NCBI RefSeq assembly: GCF_050947875.1
Contig: NC_134568.1
Location: 211,115,632-211,179,631, forward strand
Length of the DNA: 64,000 nt
Direction of reading: 5' to 3'
DNA from: Dermacentor variabilis
Lineage: Eukaryota; Arthropoda; Arachnida; Ixodida; Ixodidae
Below are positions 55,907-64,000 of the stretch, piece by piece. The notes under the pieces are model-generated. The model was not told the DNA's origin and ran no database searches. It saw only the letters and a list, made by a program, of their open reading frames with translations. Every line of letters begins with the position of its first letter. Within the stretch, counting starts at the first letter, position 1. A program made the position numbers and the translations under genes.

Positions 55907-56103
55907 GGGATAACATAACACTAAATCAATCCGTTTTATTCAAAATCTGCCATTAGCCATCCATGTTAGGTCAAAATGGCTCGTGTTCACCGTATGGGTA
56001 GGGCAGCCACTATATGGGCGGTACCCGAGCCATTTTGACCTATCGCAGAGGGCTAATGACGGCTTTGGAATAAAAAGAGATTGGAATAGTTATCCTGTCC
56101 CAG
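55907..56103. repeat. Hairpin MITE of about 197 bp
   Basis: The ends gccgggataac and gttatcctgtccc are inverted. Internally, aggtcaaaatggctcg pairs with cgagccattttgacct, and cattagcc with ggctaatg. The whole element can fold on itself. Confidence 0.75.
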
Positions 56104-56295
56104 ATGTGAAAATAAGTAAGGCACGTGTACTGGTTGCAACATTAAATTTATAGTTAACATAGTTAACCATTAGAAAGATTTCGCTTGCACAAGGCAGCCA
56201 CATTTGTTTTGTAGTGATTTTGTCATGTTAAATTTGAAAACTAGACTCAAGAAATAATTTTTCTCTTAAAAAATGTAGGGAGCATTGATATACCG

Positions 56296-56490
56296 ATTGC
56301 TTTTGGCCTCGGGTAACTAAACATTGGTTAGAGCATTGCATGCATAATGCGAAGATGTGGGTTCGTTCCCCACCTGCAGCAAGTTGTTTTCTTCCACTTT
56401 CAGTGCCATTAATTTATCATTTCTTTAATTAGTAAGTACAGGTAATTTACCCTATGTTTTCCTTGGTGTCTTGTTTGTTGGCTTCTCATG
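56296..56490 (+). mobile_element. Second tRNA-like SINE family, copy 2
   Basis: aacattggttagagcattgc resembles box A and gtgggttcgttccccacc box B (TTCGTTCC). The 3' part is shared with 24672-24830. A tRNA-derived origin is inference. Confidence 0.7.
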
Positions 56491-56854
56491 ATATAAACAT
56501 TCTTCTGTGATAGTTCCACAATCTTTTCGCATAGATCTAGAGAGCAAACAAGAATAAATGAAGCAGCGCGATAAAACACGAAGGGTTTAAACAAGACGGG
56601 CATCCTTCCTGTTTACATAACTCCATATTTTTTTGTGCTGCCCAGTGTATACTTAAATAATTAACCAACTAGCCCAAACCAAAGTTTCATAGTGAACAAG
56701 AGAAGCCTCAGTCCAGAGCTGAGGCTTCCCCTGTTTACTCATTGATTACTCATTTAGTTTACCCATTGAGTATCCATCTTTTTGTGACCTGTAGTGCTTT
56801 GCATTAACTTGCAACTTACCATTTGACCTGTAATGCTGAAGTGCTTTGTATTAA

Positions 56855-57344
56855 ACGGACACTAAAGCAAAACATTACATCAGTTTAGACTGATAAAGAA
56901 TTCTTTGGAAACTCTGCTGACATTAATTTTGAAATGTTAGGTTGATTATTAAAAGGGAAAATGAAGGTCAGTTTCAGTTCTTGGATTTTGCACCGAGACC
57001 CTGATGCCGGTGTGTGTGTGTGTGAGGTCATGGATTTCAAAGTATTTTCATGTATTTGGGCCGTCTTGGCTGAGTAACAGTACCGAAACCTATGTTCAAT
57101 CTTTGGAACATAGTTTAGTCTAATGTTACAGCTAAAGAATTGACTGGGCCTTAGAAAAAGGCATCAAAATCTGTGGCATCATGGCGAGCTGGTGCAGGAA
57201 CTACAAGGTGGTGTCGTCACCAGTCTTTCATTTTTGGCCTTTTTCTGTCTTGCCAGGCGGCTTCTTGTGGTAAGAGTGGTGTTTTTGGTATTGTGGAAGA
57301 GTAGTCTACAAATACAGACGAAAAATTTTTCTCTTTAGTGTCCC
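56855..57344. mobile_element. TTAA-flanked transposon of the ACGGACACTAAAG family
   Basis: TTAA at 56851-56854 and 57345-57348; ends acggacactaaag and, reversed, gggacactaaagag. It is shorter than the copy at 26126-26859 because it lacks the SINE. Confidence 0.8.
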
Positions 57345-57348
57345 TTAA

Positions 57349-59130
57349 ATAACTGTTTCACTCAGCATTTGATCCTCCTCTTATCCTAAATTTTTACCAT
57401 GTTTTTCTTTTTTTTACTTGTATTTTTTGTTCATTTGTTCGGTTTGTCTTTTGTGCTGTGCATGTTGATCGTTCCATTTCTCTAGTCTTTTCCATGAGCT
57501 AGGCACATGTGACTGCTGTCATTGTAATGCTGTATTACCTTACATACTGTCATGAACAGTACTAACATGCATTTCTTACCTTCTTACCTTTGTGCTGGCA
57601 GCACCGGTATTGACCATTTTTATCTCCATCACTTCATGTTTTAGTGCTGCAGTATATTGAAGGAAACAATTTTGCCACTTGTTCTGCCTATGCACTGTTT
57701 GAGCAGTTACAATTGTAGAGCAGTATCAAGTACAGGTAGCCTGTTGTTTTGGTATATAGCTGGTGCTGCTGTCAGCAAATGTGGCAAAAAAAAAAGTAGC
57801 CTTCGTTCACTGATCTGTGTGCGGTGACATAGTAGCCTCATCCTAATGACAGTATGCTTTTGTACACTGAATCTCTTGAATGCATGATTCTGTGTTTGGT
57901 TATATAGTCACAGCTGTCTTCCACACTGGTTGATGATTGCCTCTCACAGATGTCATCAAATGTTCTGTTTTCACCGCCACTGATGTATGCTTTCAATCCA
58001 TCCTTTCTTGAACCATTTTCATCCATTTGTCTAATTTGTTCTAGGCATATTCGGGCCACTGTAATGTCTTGCTCACAAGGACACTGAGAACATTACACAC
58101 GGCTTCGATTCTGGTTTGCTCTTTATCTGCATTTTTTTTTGCTTATCGACTTTCTCTCCCTTCAATTCCTTTATTTTATTAGAACATGGATATATTTACA
58201 CTTTATTTAATACCAATGTCACACGGGTAATAGCTATTGATTCAACAGCCTCAAGGTTCTTGAAACTTTCATAGTTTCAGGGAGGGTGTTGCTATGCAGC
58301 AAAGCCTGTGACCATTGTTTCTATTTGTTACGTTATTGGCCTAAGGGTGGCAGCACCATTGCTTCAGTAGTCTGGATTGGATGCTACCATGAATAGAAAT
58401 CTACACAGTGATGCTTCTCTGTGTGCAATTTGGGCCATTTGATTTGTAATGAAGTACACTGATTGCAAGGAACTGGCAGTAAACTGCCCTTCAGCATCAC
58501 AGTATTATGTAACAAGTGCAGAATAATTCTACTTGAGAGAAGTGTAGACACGTGTAGGAGCCTTCTATGACATAGTTTATTTAAGATAAAAAACCAGATT
58601 AAGCATTGTTGAATATAAGTATTCTGTAGCCTTGTGACTGCAGACAGGTATGGCGATATATTGTAGACATTTGTTGGCTTAGCACATTCTGACATGCCAA
58701 ATATAAAGGGTACTTTTGGCTCATTGAATAATACTTTCCCCCTGCTGTCTTGTTTGCATTCTAAGCAACATTTGGATTGCTTTTGTTATGCTTGAAATTT
58801 GCTTTCATAATTCCAACTGCCTTCACACTTGCTTCCACATTATTTTTTTGTCATTTGCTTCACTTACCATGTGTTTCACACTGCCCCTTGTTCCACCACT
58901 GCACTTCTACTTTACATTGCAATCAGCATTCAGCATGTGGGTAAACCTCGCGGTGCATAAAGGTTGCATGAATGGAGGCATTACATGAGTGCATTTCTTT
59001 TGGCTAAGTATCGGAGTCTAGAGGGCGCAGTTTCATTGTGACAGATGTGTGTTGATTTTTAAATTTATAATTACATCAGTGGTAATGTTCTCTGTTCCAG
59101 GCACACGTAAATGCTTCTCATGTATTGGCT
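57349..59130. other. Intergenic, no gene supported
   Basis: The minus frame 57838-58059 follows an AG (attacag at 58060-58066) and reads QMDENGSRKDGLKAYIS, but nothing known matches and it has no partner exon. No other feature was seen. Confidence 0.3.
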
Positions 59131-59134
59131 TGTG

Positions 59135-59355
59135 AAGTGGCATCTGTGAAAGCAAAAATTCTGCTACTGAGCATGAGGTCGTCGGTTTGATTCCTGGCCG
59201 CAGTGGCCACATTTTGATGGTGGTGAAATGCAAGAACGCTGTTAGATTTGCCTGCAAGTTTAAGAGCGCCAGGTGGTCAAAATTAATTCAGAGCCCTCCA
59301 ATGCGCTGTCCCTGATCATCCAGTTTGCACTTTTGGGATGTTAAACCTACAATTT
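59135..59355 (+). mobile_element. Ruka-like SINE
   Basis: gtcgtcggtttgattcctgg (box B), gccaggtggtcaaaattaat and ttttgggatgttaaaccta occur in the usual order. Confidence 0.8.
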
Positions 59356-60490
59356 GTGGCGACAGTAATTTTGGTGCATCTCCCTGCAAGGTTTCTCTTC
59401 TGAAGAAACAAGTGCTAGAGCTTACCACTAAATATTTGCATGCATATTAAAAACATGCTCTCAGTGCTCATATGCGGGTTGTATACTAAAACTGACGATA
59501 TGACACTACTAAAACACACAGTATAATCGTCAGTGTCCATACTAAATGCTTTGAAAAATAGTGTGCAGTGCCAATGTACTAGTAATCCATTGGCTACCAA
59601 ATATGCATGCCATGTGGCCGTCCGTTCCGATTAATTTTATCCCGCATGTGCATTGTGCAAACTGCCTCTGTCGCGCTCAATATACATTGGTCAACAGTAT
59701 TAAATGCTGAAAAAGATCCAAACAAATAAGTTTTATTTCAATATGAAGCTGCACTTTTCAGTTCAGAACCCTATAACCAGTCGCGATACAAAGCTTGAGA
59801 AACACAAGCATGCATAGAGCAGCGCCGCTCATTTCATACATTCACCTGCTGTTGCTTTTTTCTTTCTCCCTTTTTGCAGTGCGCACTTTGCACTGCCATG
59901 ATGGATCTTGTTTGATAGGATTCTGCAGAATCTCACATGGGAACAGCACCCACTGTGCTGGTTGGAAGTCCATAGTATACCAGAATGCGTGTTACATACA
60001 AGCAAGCGTTCTAAATATATAAACTAAAAGAAAGAGACCATTCTGAAATGGACACCAGCTGCCATCAATTAATAACAATTCTAAACTTGCCCAGTGTATA
60101 CTGGCTGTAACGCCATCAACAAACAGGTTTTTAAACCAAGAATACCTACCACTAACATGGCGTATCACTGGCTTTTGCATATGGCCCTCATAGTGCCCGG
60201 CGATTTGCCGGCTTCGACAGCCAATGGGTTAAGGAACTAAACAATGCAGAACTGTGGAAGTTTGTTGCACAGGACTAACTTCTGCAGCGTCAGAATGTGC
60301 AAAATACTTGAATGGAACCTTGTGCCAGCAGTGTATGCCATGATGTGGTCCACTTGCTATAGGAAGGTGAAGTGTCATTGTGGTTATAGAATTGTGTTGT
60401 GCATTAACATATGTTCAAGGTTTATGGCCAAGAAAGGCTTTGCTGAAAACACGTAAAAGTAATTTTGGCAGTTTGAATAGGCTTTATTGT
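59356..60490. other. Upstream region / 5' intron of PRPF19
   Basis: The PRPF19 promoter or first non-coding exon may lie here or further left. I see no clear donor or core-promoter motif to fix it. Confidence 0.3.
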
Positions 60491-60525
60491 CCTTTTCAGG
60501 CTGACAAGACCTGGTGGCAGCAGCA
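60491..60525 (+). promoter_or_regulatory. PRPF19: PRPF19 5' UTR splice acceptor and leader
   Basis: A pyrimidine-rich acceptor, tattgtccttttcag, ends at 60499. It is followed by a 26 nt leader before the ATG at 60526. This implies an upstream non-coding exon and an intron in the 5' UTR. The promoter and that exon were not identified. Confidence 0.6.
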
Positions 60526-61302
60526 ATGTCATTCTGCTGCGCATTGAGCAATGAGACGCCAGAGCAACCGGTGGTGTCTCCAGCATCTGGAAATGTGTTC
60601 GAACGCCGTCTCATTGCGAAGTATGTCCGGGAACATGGCACAGACCCTATCAATGGCCAGCCACTGACAGAAGATATGCTTATTGATCTGAAGGTTGCTC
60701 CAATAGCCAAGCCACGGCCACCCTCTGCTACGAGTGTGCCTGCCTTGCTAAAGGCTTTGCAGGATGAGTGGGATGCTGTGATGTTGCACAGTTTTTCCTT
60801 GCGGCAGCAATTGCAGACAGCACGCCAGGAGCTTTCACACACACTGTACCAGCATGATGCTGCCTGCCGTGTCATCGCCCGTCTCACTAAGGAAGTGACA
60901 GCTGCTCGAGAGGCCTTGGCCACACTCAAACCCCAAGCTGCAGGTGGTGGTGCTGCTGCAGGAGCTGCTGTGGAAGCTGTGGCTATGGAGACGACTGAGG
61001 AGGCTGGTGGCATGACTGCCGAGGTGGTGCGCCGTCTGCAAGAGAAGGCTGCTTTGCTCACAGCACAGCGAAAGAAACGTGGCAAGGCCATTCCCGAAGA
61101 CTTAGCCAAGCCTGAAGAGCTTCGGGCCTACCAAACGTTGGGTTCACACCCAGGCCTGCATAGTGCTGGCCTGCCGGGCATCCTAGCCTTAGACGTGAGC
61201 CCAACTGACCGTATCCTCACAGGTGGCAGTGACCGAAATGCAGCTGTCTTCAATAAGGACACTGAACAAGTGGTAGCTGTCCTGAAAGGTCACACAAAGA
61301 AG
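60526..61302 (+). CDS. PRPF19: Pre-mRNA-processing factor 19 (Prp19), first coding exon, rest beyond right edge
   Basis: Prp19 is the U-box E3 ligase and core of the NineTeen complex, acting in spliceosome activation and DNA-damage signalling in the nucleus. The exon encodes residues 1-259. The U-box is at about 2-56 ([39 protein letters not shown]). The tetramerising coiled coil is at about 80-135 ([32 protein letters not shown]). An Ala/Gly linker is at 138-152, and a basic RKKRGK at 182-187. The first WD40 blade is at about 216-255 ([19 protein letters not shown]). The exon stops after GHTKK at AAG|gtaagc in phase 0, exactly where the family continues with V-(T/S)-S. A GTG 12 nt upstream is open in frame but the ATG matches the family N-terminus. 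No later WD40 exon was found before 64000, so intron 2 exceeds 2.7 kb. Confidence 0.97.
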
Positions 61303-61808
61303 GTAAGCTAGTTTGCACATAGTGTTACTTATTGTTTCTTATCCTTGCAAGCTGCTGCTTTGCCTGGAAGATATTTAGGTGCATTAATTTCATAAGACAA
61401 TGTGTGCTGCTCCTGATGACTTCTGCATTTCTTGGAAGAAAAGGTTGTTTGATAGTGTGCACCACTGACAGAGATTTAGTATTTGTCCACCAGTAGTGAC
61501 TGCAGGATCAAAGTGCTGTGAAAAACAACCTAGAACATTCTACAGCTAAACTTTGAGAGGCACAAAATGCAGGAGCAGGGCAAAACTTTTCTAGTGTCTA
61601 AGTTGTGTAGTTCTATATTGTTTCATTACGTGCATAGGTAGAGTCTGCACTTTGAAAGGTCTGCTTAGATTTCCTGCTACGAAATTAATCTTTTATAGTC
61701 CTGGTGTTCTGTGATGTTCTGTTAATTCTGGCAGTTGTTGAGGTGAGCTGTAAATTCTCACAGATGCACCAACAATATAGAGGTAGCATTCTCGAGCTCG
61801 AAGTTATA
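61303..61808 (+). other. PRPF19 intron following the first coding exon (start)
   Basis: The intron begins gtaagctagt. No WD40-type exon was recognised up to 64000. Confidence 0.6.
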
Positions 61809-62780
61809 CTGTATTTACTTGCATAATGATCGCACTAGCATAATATTTGCACCCCTGAATTTTGTCGTCAAATTTAATTTTTTTTAATTTCTTGTGTAAT
61901 GATCGCACCCCAAACTTGCTGTAGCGATATGTCTTGTACCAAGCCTAGCTAATAATGATTGCGCTTACCATCTGTAGAATGCTACGTGAACGACTCTTCC
62001 AGACAAACCAAACGGTCTGCACACACCAAACATTCTTCAGCAGATGCCCCATTTCATTCCTTTCATCACTTTCCGCACTTCCATGACAAAAAAAAAGCTA
62101 CAACAAAACTTACCTTTATTATGTGTAGACTTTATGAGGGTTGTGGTCAACAACAAAAAAGGTGCCTTTCAATTCTTCTCGTGTACACTCGTGGGCTCGC
62201 AACAAATCATGAGCGGCAATGATAGTGGCCACGTTTACACTGATACGTTAGAAGTGTACCCTATTTATACGCCAATGCTTGTAACGCAGCTAAGATATTT
62301 GCACCCACCCTTAGCGGAGACGTGCCGTATTAGGATAGCAGTGAAGACAAATGCTGCAGTCTCTGCAGCATGCCCGCCATGTGTTTCTATGTCACTGGCA
62401 GCTAAGCATGCCCATCTCTGTTTCTGTCCCCTCAAAGTGGTCATGGCTACGTTATAATTATTGTCGCAAACTTGCCGATATTAACAATATTATTCATTAC
62501 TGATACGGAAGAAACTATTTCAATGCACGTAATGTACTAACGAGAAGAAAAGAAATTGCGTTCGGCTTGCTCTGCCGGCCGCCATTTAGTTTTGGTGTCC
62601 CGCACTACATACAGCGGCAGCTGCCTATTTGTTGACCTGTTGTCATCCCGCAGCAAACGTGGGATGAAAAAAAAAGTTTTTTTCTTTCCGCAGGAAATTT
62701 CACCCATGTAATTTAACCCTGAATTTACATCAATTTTTTTTTTTTACAAAAAAGCGCAATCATTATGCGAGTAAATATGG
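61809..62780 (-). mobile_element. TA-flanked non-autonomous DNA transposon, copy 2
   Basis: An inverted copy of 13541-14531. The left end is CTGTATTTACTTGCATAATG; the right end, reversed, is CCATATTTACTCGCATAATG, each next to TA. Shared internal words such as atgccccatttcattccttt and cacttccatgac confirm it. The open frames inside are not genes. Confidence 0.8.
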
Positions 62781-63075
62781 TAATCACATTCACGAGACTT
62801 TGCGTGACTTGGCTAGAAAAGAAAGGATACCTTCAAGAAAAGATTGTCACTGAGCGTGTTCCTTCCCTTCCACATAATACTCGTCATTGGTAGCCACGGA
62901 TAGATGTGCGAGGTACTCACCGTTACACATAACCTGAACATGCTTTAATTGCCTTTTTTGCTTCTGTGGTGGAGCGTGCTATAGATTCCTGGTTTGGCTG
63001 TCTTGAATGTGCTAGCTGGATGCATCTTCCTTTGAAAGCATTCAATGCTTGTTCTGTAAAGCCTGTGTCTGTTAA
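62781..63075. other. PRPF19 intron, no recognised content
   Basis: Nothing identified. Confidence 0.3.
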
Positions 63076-63687
63076 AGGGCCCCTGACCAAGGTTGAGCAT
63101 CGCAAACAAAACAAGCGCACCGCGTATCACATGGTGGCCGTCGTGTTAGCAAAGCATGGAACTGCTGTGTGGCACTAAAGCGGTCAAAATTTCAAACAGA
63201 AGGCTGCGCACCCTTCATCTACGAAGCCGCACTTCGAGCAAGATAGTCAAGCTCACATGCACAAACGCCTCTACGCAAGATGCACTGCTTGCCGCATCAC
63301 CGACCCTGCCATATGACTTTGGTTGGTCATCCAATGTGGAGCATTCAACGTTGGCACTGGAAACGCACCTTGCAGCAAAGCAAAGGAAAATTTAAAAAAA
63401 AGAAGCAGTGCCCGTCATTGCAACATGTCGCTATCCCTTGGCTCCGGTATGGGAGAAGGCGGGGAAGCAATGCTGCTTGTGGGACTCTAGTTGAGGCAAA
63501 GGTGGAGAGTCTCCGTTGACACTTACGCTCGCCTCCTTGCGGAATGGTACCAGGACAGCTCAATTTCTTTTGTCTCCAATAGTGAATCAATTTGAAAATT
63601 TTTTTTTCATAAGAAGCTTCCTAGATGTTGCCACATCGCTTTTTATGTAACCAAAATTTGCAGTGGGGCCTGGTGAGAGGGGCCCTT
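63076..63687. mobile_element. TTAA-flanked transposon, short relative of 28137-30305
   Basis: TTAA at 63072-63075 and 63688-63691. The ends are agggcccctgaccaagg and, reversed, aagggcccctctcaccaggc. About 612 bp, non-coding. Confidence 0.75.
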
Positions 63688-63691
63688 TTAA

Positions 63692-64000
63692 GTTATGCCG
63701 TTGTAGATGTACCTTCATTATTCTGGTCTAGTCTTATGGTGCCTGTACATATTTTTTGTAGAAAGGTCACTTCTTACCCTCGGAATAGTTAGAGGCTTCT
63801 AATCTACTACCAAAGCGAAGCAGTTTAGTGAAAACTGCTTACACTGCTTCAGCTCGCCTAACATTAACCTCTCCTACACTTCTCTCTCCTTGATACCATA
63901 CCGTGCTAAGTCATACAAACCACTGTCTGCTAGTCCCCACACTTACTGGGCGTTTGAACTGCCTAGCTTCTAGCGATTCCACTAGCAGTTGTCTAGGCCA
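63692..64000. other. PRPF19 intron, no recognised content
   Basis: No exon or repeat end seen before the window ends. Confidence 0.3.

Noticed and set aside
57838..58059. Minus-strand open frame after an AG, reading like a real exon (QMDENGSRKDGLKAYIS)
   Set aside because: No recognised family, no partner exon, no clear donor. Kept as unsupported.
60514..60525. GTG upstream start for PRPF19
   Set aside because: Family N-terminus begins at the ATG 60526, and eukaryotic start usage favours it.
61959..62457. Open frames after the PRPF19 exon as further exons
   Set aside because: They lie in the TA-flanked transposon that also occurs at 13541-14531 and show no WD40 pattern.

Overview
The window reads as nuclear DNA of a hard tick (Ixodidae, probably metastriate). 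No bacterial-style operons are present. Three conserved animal genes are split by introns or sit alone in a dense field of transposable elements. Several copies of a tRNA-derived SINE with the consensus features of tick Ruka-type elements (box A, box B, and a 3' part resembling 'GGTTTTGGCACGTAAAACCC') support the tick assignment, which is inference from sequence style rather than a database match.

Layout. (1) Positions 4365-39572, minus strand: eight exons of GTF2H4, the p52/Tfb2 subunit of TFIIH. They were assembled by reading splice sites and exon phases. The exons add up to 270 codons. The C-terminal third lies beyond the left edge of the window. Introns are up to about 9 kb and are filled with DNA transposons (Tigger/pogo-like, TTAA-flanked piggyBac-like, other TA-flanked families), SINEs, and LINE, gag and Tigger remnants. 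(2) 39573-43873: the intergenic interval between two divergently transcribed genes. It holds a P-element-like transposase remnant, the 3' end of a non-LTR retrotransposon, and a TTAA-type transposon copy. (3) 43995-45020, plus strand: a single-exon coding region for RNF26, a multi-pass membrane RING E3 ligase, followed by a probable ~2 kb 3' UTR. (4) 47.2-60.5 kb: repeats, including a degenerate RTE-type LINE, a 1.5 kb cluster of inverted modules, MITEs and SINEs. (5) 60526-61302, plus strand: the first coding exon of PRPF19 (Prp19), with U-box, coiled coil and first WD40 blade; the remaining exons lie beyond the right edge.

The most notable observation is at 42879-43792. This non-autonomous TTAA-type transposon has had an internal piece replaced by a 254 bp inverted, ~94-95% identical copy of the RNF26 coding exon that lies only ~430 bp downstream. 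It resembles a Pack-type gene-fragment capture and, with the gene, forms an interrupted inverted repeat across the RNF26 promoter and 5' region. No CRISPR array, rRNA or intact tRNA gene was seen.
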